Shown here: in pieces, positions 16,061-24,598 of the stretch
Numbering within the stretch: the stretch's first letter is position 1
Layout of the letters: the number at the start of each line of letters is the position of its first letter
Assembly: GCA_024682115.1 (NCBI GenBank)
Contig: JAIKZO010000108.1
Location: forward strand, 1-64,000
Origin: Lachnospiraceae bacterium
Lineage (GTDB): Bacteria; Bacillota; Clostridia; Lachnospirales; Lachnospiraceae
DNA length: 64,000 nucleotides
Direction of reading: 5' to 3'
Notes under the pieces: generated by a model
Seen by the model: the letters and a program-made list of their open reading frames with translations, nothing else
Databases searched by the model: none
Told to the model about the DNA's origin: nothing
Made by a program: the position numbers and the translations under genes

Positions 16061-18736
16061 TTATTTTCTTGAAAAGATAAGTCCGAAAGTTCCCGGTCCG
16101 CTGTTTATGGATACGGCAGGCGATGCCTTCTGCATGTATACCTTCTCGAAATCTACGACCTTAAGGACATCATCTTTTACTTTTTCTATCTCTTCCCTCT
16201 TCATTCCGACATAGGTTATGAACAGGGCCGTTTTGTCGATAGACTCGGAATCATGAAGGGCCTTGTTGATATATGACGAACATACTCTCTGTCTTTCACC
16301 GATCAGTATGCTCCCGACCTTCATGGAACTGTTTTTCATTATTATCCTCGGATGCAGAAGGAATGCGTTACAGAGTTTATATACCCGCTCCGATAATCTT
16401 CCTGAACGGTAAAGATATTCCGTGCTGTCAACGATGAAACTCGTCCTTACCCTGCTCTTTTTCTTTTCAAGTCTGTCTTTGATATAATCAAGATCTATCC
16501 TGTCGGAATCGGCAAGCTTAACGGCTTCCACCGCCATGATCCCCATTCCGCTCGAGAGATGTCCCGAATCAAAAACAGTCACGTTATAGAACGCCGATGC
16601 GGCTTTAGCGGCATTTTCATATCCTTTACTGGCGTTCTTCGCCATGGCGATATGAAGGATATGCTGAGCCTTTGAAAGCAGTCTTGCGAAGAATTCCTCG
16701 TATTCCTCAACCGAAGGCGCCTCACTTCTGGCTTCGCTGCCCTTATCGGCAAGATACCTTACTATAACATCTCCGCCGGCTTCTATCCCATCGGAGAAAA
16801 CACCGCCCTTCGTGTATACCTTGTACGGCATGACAGGGATATTGTATTTTCGAAGGAGTTCCTGGGGAAGATCCGACACACTGTCCGTCGTAACGAGCAG
16901 CGGGATCTTTTCGCGCGTTCTTCCGATAAATCCTTCCGAAGCAAGATAAGAATCGTCCTGAGATACACCGCTTACGAGATCGCTCGGAAGAACGGCTCTC
17001 AAGGTTTCCTCAAGCATTTCAGCTTCGACGGGTTTTAACAGATAACCGTCGAAACCTTCTTTTCTGTACAATGCTTTGTTTTCGCTTCCGGCATTGGCAG
17101 TAAGTGCGATAACAGGGGTATCCTTACAAAGGCCTCCCGACTGTTCCCTTATCGCATGAAGACATTCTATACCGTCCATCTCGGGCATCATATGATCCAT
17201 GAGGATCGCATTATAATGTTTCTGCAGTGTCAGTTTAAGACATTCCTTGCCGCTTAATGCGGTATCTGTCCGTACCTTTGTTTCTCTCAGGAGCTTGACT
17301 GCGACCATAAGGTTTGCGTTGTTATCATCCACGATGAGTACTTCCGCATCCGGTGCTTCAAAACTCTGATGATATCTTTTTTTATCGTCGGGCAGATGGA
17401 ACCTGTTGGGATCATAATCACCCAGAGCCTGATCGACCGCTATATCCTGTTCGATGGTCACTTCAAAAGTCGATCCCTTTGTATAAACGCTGTTTACGGT
17501 TATCTGGCCTCCCAGAAGATCGGTAAGCTGTTTAACGATAGAAAGACCGAGTCCGGTTCCTTCGATATATCTGTTCCTGTTTTCGTCTTCTCTTCTGAAC
17601 TCATCAAACAGGTGAGGTATGCTCTCTTTTCTGATACCCATTCCGGTATCTTCAACGGAATACGAAACAAGTGCTTTCCCGTTTCCTTTTTTCAGGCAGC
17701 GGATCGATAATGTGACGCTTCCTTCCTGTGTGTACTTTACGGCATTGTTAAGAAGGTTTATCAGGATCTGCTTTATCCTGACTTCATCGCTGACAAGGCC
17801 CGAAGGGATCTCCGGATCGACATCTACTGAAAACTGGAGGCCTTTTTCCTCGGCCTTTATCCATATCATATTTACAAGTTCCGATAACATCACCCCGACA
17901 TCGTAAGGGAGATGTACGATATCCATTCTTCCCGAACGGATCTTTGACATATCCAGGATATCGTTTATGAGCGAAAGAAGGATATTGGAAGCCGATTTTA
18001 TACTTCTGGCATCCTCTGCCACTTCTTCGGAAACATCTTCCCTGAGGATCATCTCGTTGAGTCCGATGATCGTATTGATCGGTGTCCTGATCTCGTGGCT
18101 CATGCTTGAGAAGAATCTGTTCTGCGCCCTGCTTAATTCATCTATCTCTTCAGCCTGTTCCTTGGCCCTGGTGTTTTCCAGCATGAAAAGCCTGCTCTGG
18201 AACCAGACCATGATGTAAACGACCAATCCTACGAGCAATACGGATATCCCGGTATCGAGGAACCACATCTTACGGTCATGTTCAACGATGAGTTCGGGAT
18301 GAAGATAAGCTATAAGGAATTCAGCGAACACAAGCACGGTAAGCGAAAGCAGCATCACCGTCTTTAACGCTCCGACCAGGATAAGGCCGATGAACAGATA
18401 TGAAAAAGATATCCAGACCATCGATCCGCCGGTGAGACCTCCTCCGAAAAAGAAGGTGATGGGCAATATGACATATACTATCCCGACAGAGATCAAACCT
18501 GCGCCGAACTGTATCCTTTTGTTCTTTACGGAATATGAAATGATAAAAGGCGAACAGAACAGCATGACAAAAAGAGCCAAACACTCTATCATGTTCTCAC
18601 CCGTTACAACATCGGCAACAAGAATGAGAAAGATCGCGATCATGGCGATCATCGTGAGCATGACAAAGCTTCGCTCCGTAAAATCTCTTTCCGGATTGAT
18701 AAATAATTCTTCGTAAAGGGTTTTCAATCTCTTCAT
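16061..18736 (-). CDS. Hybrid histidine kinase-receiver protein fused to a DegV domain
   Basis: The 891-residue protein has a seven-helix-like membrane region (about 25-190), HisKA with phospho-His214 in SHEIRTPIN, an HATPase domain (about 320-440, GTGLGLSIVKQL), a receiver with Asp514 in LMDHMMPEMDG, and a complete DegV domain from about 611 to the end. DegV marks seen are TTDSVSDLP, SEAPSVEEY, VFDSGHLSSGMG, LYRSGRLS and SINSGPGTFG. DegV proteins bind fatty acids, and related FakB proteins present them to the FakA kinase. Here the domain is joined to a sensor kinase, so a lipid may tune signalling. ATGA overlap of 4 bases with the upstream kinase gene. Domain calls are firm; function is inference. 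Confidence 0.93.
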   Translation of the reverse strand: MKRLKTLYEELFINPERDFTERSFVMLTMIAMIAIFLILVADVVTGENMIECLALFVMLFCSPFIISYSVKNKRIQFGAGLISVGIVYVILPITFFFGGGLTGGSMVWISFSYLFIGLILVGALKTVMLLSLTVLVFAEFLIAYLHPELIVEHDRKMWFLDTGISVLLVGLVVYIMVWFQSRLFMLENTRAKEQAEEIDELSRAQNRFFSSMSHEIRTPINTIIGLNEMILREDVSEEVAEDARSIKSASNILLSLINDILDMSKIRSGRMDIVHLPYDVGVMLSELVNMIWIKAEEKGLQFSVDVDPEIPSGLVSDEVRIKQILINLLNNAVKYTQEGSVTLSIRCLKKGNGKALVSYSVEDTGMGIRKESIPHLFDEFRREDENRNRYIEGTGLGLSIVKQLTDLLGGQITVNSVYTKGSTFEVTIEQDIAVDQALGDYDPNRFHLPDDKKRYHQSFEAPDAEVLIVDDNNANLMVAVKLLRETKVRTDTALSGKECLKLTLQKHYNAILMDHMMPEMDGIECLHAIREQSGGLCKDTPVIALTANAGSENKALYRKEGFDGYLLKPVEAEMLEETLRAVLPSDLVSGVSQDDSYLASEGFIGRTREKIPLLVTTDSVSDLPQELLRKYNIPVMPYKVYTKGGVFSDGIEAGGDVIVRYLADKGSEARSEAPSVEEYEEFFARLLSKAQHILHIAMAKNASKGYENAAKAASAFYNVTVFDSGHLSSGMGIMAVEAVKLADSDRIDLDYIKDRLEKKKSRVRTSFIVDSTEYLYRSGRLSERVYKLCNAFLLHPRIIMKNSSMKVGSILIGERQRVCSSYINKALHDSESIDKTALFITYVGMKREEIEKVKDDVLKVVDFEKVYMQKASPAVSINSGPGTFGLIFSRK

Positions 18737-21327
18737 ATTTTACCCTCCTCACCGTCACTTTCCGGGGCAGGAGCAAATTCCATTATGTCATCGTCTCCGC
18801 CGGAGTTTTCGGGAACCGGGTCTTCATCGTCACGCGCCGCTGCGATCTGCTCGGGCACATTGACGCCTTTCAGTTCCTTTATGATATCCATAAGGGAACA
18901 GTATGCCGAAAGGAAGTCGCCGTGAAGTTCATCGACCTTTTCCCTGTCGGACTTTTTCGACGCATTCTCAAGCAACTTGGCCGTATCGGAAACGGAGTTC
19001 GCGCCTATCATCTTGGATGTGCTCTTGATGGCGTGAACCCTGATCGCGTATTCCTTCATATTGCCTTCAAGGTAATATTTCTCGAGATCATTTTTCTTCC
19101 TGTCACGATCCGAAGCATATTCACCGAGAAGTTTAAGATAAAAGTCCTCATCGTTCTGTGAGTATTTAAGTCCCTGGGCCACATCCACCCCATAGTCCTT
19201 AAGCGCCTTATATCTGTCTTCTACGGCAGATCCGACAAGGCGGGCATCCGGCAGTGTCTTTTTCTTGTCATTCTTGATATATACTATCGCCGACTTCGGA
19301 AGAACATGTTTCAATACCCTTTCAAGATCGGTTATATCTATGGGTTTCGGAACAAAACCGTCAAAACCTTCGGAAAGGAACATCTCTTTAGCCGAACTTA
19401 TGGCATTTGCGGTAAGCGCAACGATGCAGACATCGACTTTCTTCCTTGACGCCACGAGCCTTAATCTCTTCATCGCTTCCACGCCGTCCATTCCGGGCAT
19501 CATATGATCCATGAAGATAATATCAAAGTTTTCTTTTTCGAATGCCTCTATCGACTCCATTCCGCCGGATGCGGATTTAACTGTCATGCCGTATGATTCG
19601 AATATACCTCTTGCCACGCTGATGTTCATGGGTTCATCGTCAACGACGAGCGCCTTAAGTCCCGGACATATCATTCTTTCATCGATAACCTCATTTGCAC
19701 TGCCGAAAGTATGGTTGAGGAAATTGGCGACCTGAGCGCCGTAGAAAGGTTTCGGCAACAAGGTTACTTTACCGCCGAGTTCGCCCCGGAATCCGCGGTC
19801 TACCACAACGGCGACATTCATCTTCTCCGTCAGAGAGTCAATATAATCGATGTTGTTAAGATATTCGCCGGTACCGACGAAAAGGTGGCTTACTTTCACC
19901 GAAGAAACGAGGTTCTCCAGATCCTGTCTTGACTGAACTCTGTAAAAATCTACAGACAATCCGGAAACGAGATGAGATACCATATCCATATAGTATTCTC
20001 TTATCTTCGGGCTTCCCGTAGTCATGAATCCGAGGAATCCGGCAGCTATCGTTTCTTCCTTATCCTTTACGGAAAGGCACGGCGAAGGATCATCCACGGT
20101 CTGCGGAATGCTGACTCTTACCGTTGTTCCCTCACCGGGTCTGCTCTCTATTGTAAGAACCCCGCCCATAGCCTTGGCAAATCCGTTAACGATCGGTATA
20201 CCGAGGCCCAGTCCTCCGGCACTCCTCGTACGTCCCGAATCGGACTGATAGAATTTTTCGAAGATATGCTCGATCTCATCTTCGGTCATACCGACACCGG
20301 TATCCTTGACTTCGATGATGAGGTTAACTCCGTATTCACGTTTCAGGGTGTATAGATGAACGTATACACCGCCTTCTTTTGAATACTTGTATCCGTTTGT
20401 TATGAGATTTCTCAGTATCTTTTTAAGCTTGATGCTGTCTCCGACAAGTTCGGACGGTATATCGGCTTCCATGTCAACGACCAGATCAAGGCCGTAATCT
20501 TCCGCCGAAGACATCTGAACAAGAAGATCGTTCACCAGAGAACTGATCATATAATTCTCGTTTGTTACGGAAAGCTTATCCATGTCTATTTCGGTAAAAT
20601 CAAGGATGTCTCCGATCTGTTCGGAAACACGCTGTCCGGCACCGAAGATCGAATTAACGCTTTCTTTGACGTTCTCGGGAAGTTCCTCTTTTTCAAGGAC
20701 GGATGAAAGACCCATTACCGCATTGACGGGTGTTCGGATCTCATGAGAAACGTTTGCAAGGAAATTATCAAGTCTTTCCGTAGCCTCTTTAAGCTCTTCT
20801 ATCTCATCGCGGGATTTATCGAGAACTTTGCTCCATCTTTCGATGATGTTTCTTGCGATCCAGGATGCCATCGTGACCATAAGCAGATGAAGGAGGGCCC
20901 TGGTTACGCCCAGTGAATCAAATTGCGTTCCGGAAAACAGCATGATCATCACTTCATATCCGAAGGTCAGATAAAAAGTGATCTGGCAAAGAGTGATAAG
21001 AGACCTTATACCCGTGATGGTATATATCATGATGATAACGGTCATGACCGTGGAAAGGTCAAAGGTGCTCGTATCATGTACACCGTAAAAGAAAAAAGCC
21101 GCCATCATCAGGATGGAATAGATCCACATCCTGGAATAAGGCGCAAGGCGCTGCTGGATATGGAGCATCCAGCTCAAGGCAAGTCCGGCCGCCATAAGAA
21201 GGAGTGCCCATTTTTCCCACCCCATAAGGACCGTTTCCAAGCCAAGTATTACCGTAAAGAGAGTATAGCAGAATAATACCATCCTGTGAGATGACAGGTA
21301 GAATTCGCTCTCCTTTTTCATAATCAT
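18733..21327 (-). CDS. Hybrid sensor histidine kinase with receiver and HPt domains
   Basis: The 864-residue protein has an N-terminal membrane region of about six helices (10-170), HisKA with His195 in NVSHEIRTPVN, an HATPase domain (about 295-410, GGLGLGIPIVNG), a receiver-like domain lacking a clear phospho-Asp (about 425-555), a true receiver with Asp607 in FMDHMMPGMDG, and a C-terminal HPt with His765 in VHAIKSTSKM. This is a complete phosphorelay in one chain. Its start overlaps the stop of the HD-GYP regulator and its end overlaps the DegV-kinase gene, each by 4 bases. It could pass phosphate from its HPt to the receivers of either neighbour. Confidence 0.94.
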   Translation of the reverse strand: MIMKKESEFYLSSHRMVLFCYTLFTVILGLETVLMGWEKWALLLMAAGLALSWMLHIQQRLAPYSRMWIYSILMMAAFFFYGVHDTSTFDLSTVMTVIIMIYTITGIRSLITLCQITFYLTFGYEVMIMLFSGTQFDSLGVTRALLHLLMVTMASWIARNIIERWSKVLDKSRDEIEELKEATERLDNFLANVSHEIRTPVNAVMGLSSVLEKEELPENVKESVNSIFGAGQRVSEQIGDILDFTEIDMDKLSVTNENYMISSLVNDLLVQMSSAEDYGLDLVVDMEADIPSELVGDSIKLKKILRNLITNGYKYSKEGGVYVHLYTLKREYGVNLIIEVKDTGVGMTEDEIEHIFEKFYQSDSGRTRSAGGLGLGIPIVNGFAKAMGGVLTIESRPGEGTTVRVSIPQTVDDPSPCLSVKDKEETIAAGFLGFMTTGSPKIREYYMDMVSHLVSGLSVDFYRVQSRQDLENLVSSVKVSHLFVGTGEYLNNIDYIDSLTEKMNVAVVVDRGFRGELGGKVTLLPKPFYGAQVANFLNHTFGSANEVIDERMICPGLKALVVDDEPMNISVARGIFESYGMTVKSASGGMESIEAFEKENFDIIFMDHMMPGMDGVEAMKRLRLVASRKKVDVCIVALTANAISSAKEMFLSEGFDGFVPKPIDITDLERVLKHVLPKSAIVYIKNDKKKTLPDARLVGSAVEDRYKALKDYGVDVAQGLKYSQNDEDFYLKLLGEYASDRDRKKNDLEKYYLEGNMKEYAIRVHAIKSTSKMIGANSVSDTAKLLENASKKSDREKVDELHGDFLSAYCSLMDIIKELKGVNVPEQIAAARDDEDPVPENSGGDDDIMEFAPAPESDGEEGKI

Positions 21328-23699
21328 TCCCCTTTAAGTTTGTATTCTGTATCTTCGTTCATCATGTCCAGCATGATGTCCGCAAATTTCGGATCGAACT
21401 GGGTTCCTCTCCCCTTTTCGAGTTCCTCACGGATCTTTTCCTGCGGAAGGATGCCTCTGTAACTCCTGCTGGAGCTCATCGCATCATAGGAATCCGCCAC
21501 AGCAATGATCCTTGCCTCTTCGGGAATATCATCTCCCTTAAGTCCGTCCGGATAACCGGTTCCGTCATATCGTTCATGATGCCATCTTGCTCCCATCGCA
21601 AGGGAAGGCATTTCGGATATACTCTTTAATATGCGCGATCCCATAACGGGATGCGTCTTGATGACTTCATACTCTTCTTCCGTAAGTTTGGCGGGCTTAT
21701 TGATGATGGCATCGGGTATACCTATCTTACCGACGTCATGAAGCAATCCCATCATATAGATATCATCAAGCTTCTCTTCCGGATATCCGAAACGCATCGC
21801 AATCTGTTTAGTATATTCCGCAACACGGCTTGAATGTCCGTTCGTATAGGTATCTTTGGCATCGATGGCAGCAGCAAGCGCCTTGACTATATGGATCGAA
21901 AGATTCCTGTTCTCTTCGGTCTTCCTGTCGACCTCTTCAAACAGATGATTCTGCAACAGGACAAGTTCGAGTGTATGTCTTACTCTGAGGATAAGGTTTC
22001 CCGGAATGATGGGTTTCCTTACAAAATCCATCGCTCCGAGCTCAAGTCCCTTTGTTTCGGTATCTTCGCCCTCATCAGCCGTAAGGAAGATCACGGGCAC
22101 TCTCGATGCGGCGGCTCCGAGCATTTCCTTCATCTTTTCAAATGTCTCAAAACCGTCCATATCCGGCATGTTCACATCCATAAGGACAAGGTTGGGTCTG
22201 TTTTCCTTTATGAAGTTCAGGAACGCCTGCCCGGATTGAAGTGCGCTAACCCTTATATTGTTCTTGCTGAGTATATTGCCGACCATCATAAGGTTTGATT
22301 TATCGTCATCTACAACCACTACCCAGTCCGGCTCTTTTTCCTTTGCTTTGTGGTGCTCCCTGATCTCGTGGTTTACGCTGTCCATATCCACGTTAAGAAC
22401 AGCGAGCGAACTGTAGTCCTCGCGTTTCCAGGCCTTCTGTATCCTGTCGGTAACCCTCTTCGCGTTATATTCGTTTATCTCGGGAAGCAGAAGGAAGAAA
22501 TGATTTTCTCCGATCTGCATCATTATATCGCTGTTGCGGAGCGAAAACTGCAGAAGTTCCCTGGCACGGTCAATGATATCAAGGCGCTTTTTTTCATCTA
22601 CGCTCTCATCCGTTTCCACGCTGTACAGAAGCTTATATGCCGTTCCCTGATAACGGTCCATATAGCGGAGCATGTATCTGTATATGTTTCCGAACGCTTC
22701 TTTTCCCATCCACATCGCGCTCTGCGGAACATTGCGTTCTTCAAGTATTCTCGAAAGTGTACTCAGATTTATATCATCCGGGACCTCGGTGATATCGCCT
22801 TTAAGATCGGGTGAATAGATCTCCACCCCGTGTTTTCCGTTTTCCTTCACCCGGTACAGTTCCCTGTCGGCAAGGCGGAAAACTTCGGCAAAGTCCGTAC
22901 CCGCTTCGGGAACGGCTACCGCACCGGTCGACACTCCTATCGGAATCACCATCTGGTCGCCCAGAAGATTCTGTGTTTCCGTCACGATGCGTTCATTGAT
23001 CTTATCGGAAAACTCCCTGATGTCAGCTTCGGAAGCTCCTTCAAAGAAGACCATGAACTCGTCTCCTCCTATCCTTCCCACTACGCTCTTACATTTTATG
23101 CATTCCTTAAGCACAAGAGTGAACCGGATAAGAAGATCGTCTCCGGTTTCATGTCCGTATATATCGTTTACGAGTTTGAAAGAATCAAGATCGAGTACCG
23201 CAAGAAAGCCCTTGCTCTCACGGCACATTGCGGCAGCCTGCTCGGTTGCGTTCTCCTTGTTGAGGAGGCCGGTGAGCGAATCAAGAGTTGCTTTGGTTTC
23301 AAAAGAATTCATCTGATCATAGGTCGTAAGGAGATTATTGACCCTTTTGACAAGAATATCCGGATCGAACGGCTTTTTGATAAAATCGGAAACTCCCATC
23401 TCGAAACCCCGGCGTTCCGTATCGACTTCATCATCGGCGGAAAGGAATACCACGGGCACTTCTGAAACTCCCATCTCCTTTTCTTTTTCCCTGAACGCGG
23501 TCAGTGTCTCAAACCCATCCATCTCGGGCATCATAATGTCGAGAAGGACAAGATTCGGAAATCCGTTTTTTTCAACATATTCAATGAGCGCATTTCCCGA
23601 TCTTAACGCGGTCACACGCATATTGGCACGACTCAGTATATGTCCTGCCATCTTAAGGTTTCCGGCATCATCGTCAACCACAATAACCCAGTAAGCCAT
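21324..23699 (-). CDS. Dual-receiver response regulator with GGDEF and HD-GYP domains
   Basis: The 791 residues carry REC1 (Asp54 in LLDIMMPEMDG), a GGDEF domain with intact GGDEF at about 211-215, a middle region (about 320-450) that looks like a decayed second GGDEF (IGENHFFLLLP), REC2 (Asp508 in LMDVNMPDMDG), and HD-GYP (His654-Asp655 in LLHDVGKIG, GYP at 715-717). GGDEF domains make cyclic di-GMP and HD-GYP domains break it down, so one soluble protein may do both under control of two receivers. GGAG precedes the ATG. It is the first gene of the three-gene signalling operon. Confidence 0.95.
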   Translation of the reverse strand: MAYWVIVVDDDAGNLKMAGHILSRANMRVTALRSGNALIEYVEKNGFPNLVLLDIMMPEMDGFETLTAFREKEKEMGVSEVPVVFLSADDEVDTERRGFEMGVSDFIKKPFDPDILVKRVNNLLTTYDQMNSFETKATLDSLTGLLNKENATEQAAAMCRESKGFLAVLDLDSFKLVNDIYGHETGDDLLIRFTLVLKECIKCKSVVGRIGGDEFMVFFEGASEADIREFSDKINERIVTETQNLLGDQMVIPIGVSTGAVAVPEAGTDFAEVFRLADRELYRVKENGKHGVEIYSPDLKGDITEVPDDINLSTLSRILEERNVPQSAMWMGKEAFGNIYRYMLRYMDRYQGTAYKLLYSVETDESVDEKKRLDIIDRARELLQFSLRNSDIMMQIGENHFFLLLPEINEYNAKRVTDRIQKAWKREDYSSLAVLNVDMDSVNHEIREHHKAKEKEPDWVVVVDDDKSNLMMVGNILSKNNIRVSALQSGQAFLNFIKENRPNLVLMDVNMPDMDGFETFEKMKEMLGAAASRVPVIFLTADEGEDTETKGLELGAMDFVRKPIIPGNLILRVRHTLELVLLQNHLFEEVDRKTEENRNLSIHIVKALAAAIDAKDTYTNGHSSRVAEYTKQIAMRFGYPEEKLDDIYMMGLLHDVGKIGIPDAIINKPAKLTEEEYEVIKTHPVMGSRILKSISEMPSLAMGARWHHERYDGTGYPDGLKGDDIPEEARIIAVADSYDAMSSSRSYRGILPQEKIREELEKGRGTQFDPKFADIMLDMMNEDTEYKLKGE

Positions 23700-23744
23700 T
23701 ACGATCTTTCTCCTTATCTGTTACAGACCTGTACATTACCTTTC

Positions 23745-23774
23745 AGTATACCATAAATGCCGGTTTTCTGTAAA
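23745..23774 (-). promoter_or_regulatory. Promoter of signalling operon
   Basis: The minus strand shows -35 TTTACA (23769-23774) and -10 TATACT (23745-23750) with an 18-base spacer, giving a leader of about 40 bases to the ATG at 23699. It is the only good promoter seen for the overlapping trio. Confidence 0.6.
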
Positions 23775-23788
23775 AAAGAGCAAACATG

Positions 23789-23818
23789 TTGAACTGTTTT
23801 TTTTGAATGTTGTATAAT
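23789..23818 (+). promoter_or_regulatory. Promoter of plus-strand acyltransferase
   Basis: The boxes are -35 TTGAAC (23789-23794) and -10 TATAAT (23813-23818), spaced 18 bases, with a leader of about 60 bases to ATG 23888. It is divergent from the signalling-operon promoter. Confidence 0.65.
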
Positions 23819-23887
23819 CTATATGTTTTATTTGTTCCTGCCTTTACCTGCGGGACAAAAATACGCGTTATAGGAAAAGGATCTGCA

Positions 23888-24598
23888 ATGCTCCGATATT
23901 ATTTTGACATCATCATTTCTCTTCCGCATATCATTTACTATATCCTTAAGATCAGATATATCATGCGTCACCAGGAACGCTACAGCGAAGAATACAGATA
24001 CAGGGTTGCGTGTAACATGGTAAAGATCGTAATGCGTCACGGGCGTGTAAAGACTTTGTATTTCGGAAAGGAAAATCTGCCGGAGGAAGGCGGATATCTC
24101 ATGTACTCAAACCATCAGGGAAGATTTGATTCGCTCGGTATCATAAACGGTCACGAAAAACCCTGTTCGATCGTGATAGATGCGATCCGCTCGCGCATGA
24201 TCCTTGTTACCGAGTTCACCGATGTTCTGGACGGAATAAGGCTTGACAAGACCGATATGAAGAACCAGGTTAAGAGCATCAAACTCCTGGCCGACAGGGT
24301 TGCCGCAGGAAAAAGATACATCATCTTCCCGGAAGGCGGACACAACCATAACCAAAACAATCTCCAGGAATTTCTTCCGGGCGCATTTAAGGCTGCCCTG
24401 TGGTCAAAGCAGCCCATTGTTCCCGTAGCACTTATCGATTCATATGTTCCCTTTGAAATAAACAGCCTAAGGACCGTTACCACGAAGGTCGTCTTCCTTA
24501 GGCCTGTTCAATACGATGAATATAAAGATATGAGTACCAAAGAGCTTTCCGAAATGATCAAATCAATGATCGGAGAAGCTATCGCAAATTATTCCTGA
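23888..24598 (+). CDS. PlsC-type lysophospholipid acyltransferase (canonical motifs)
   Basis: The 236-residue protein (from ATG 23888, MLRYYFDII) has an N-terminal hydrophobic helix and the standard acyltransferase blocks: NHQGRFDS (His and Asp, HX4D complete) and FPEGGHNH. Known members transfer an acyl chain to lysophosphatidic acid at the membrane. AAAGGA before the ATG supports this start; an ATG at 23807 is in frame but lies upstream of the -10 box. Unlike the acyltransferase at 2877-3632 its active site is complete. Its stop codon directly abuts the stop of the convergent lipoprotein gene. Confidence 0.9.
   Translation: MLRYYFDIIISLPHIIYYILKIRYIMRHQERYSEEYRYRVACNMVKIVMRHGRVKTLYFGKENLPEEGGYLMYSNHQGRFDSLGIINGHEKPCSIVIDAIRSRMILVTEFTDVLDGIRLDKTDMKNQVKSIKLLADRVAAGKRYIIFPEGGHNHNQNNLQEFLPGAFKAALWSKQPIVPVALIDSYVPFEINSLRTVTTKVVFLRPVQYDEYKDMSTKELSEMIKSMIGEAIANYS

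Noticed and set aside
22830-23465. 211-residue plus-strand open frame inside the HD-GYP regulator gene
   Set aside because: It is fully antisense to a gene with clear domains, has no family motif and no ribosome-binding site.
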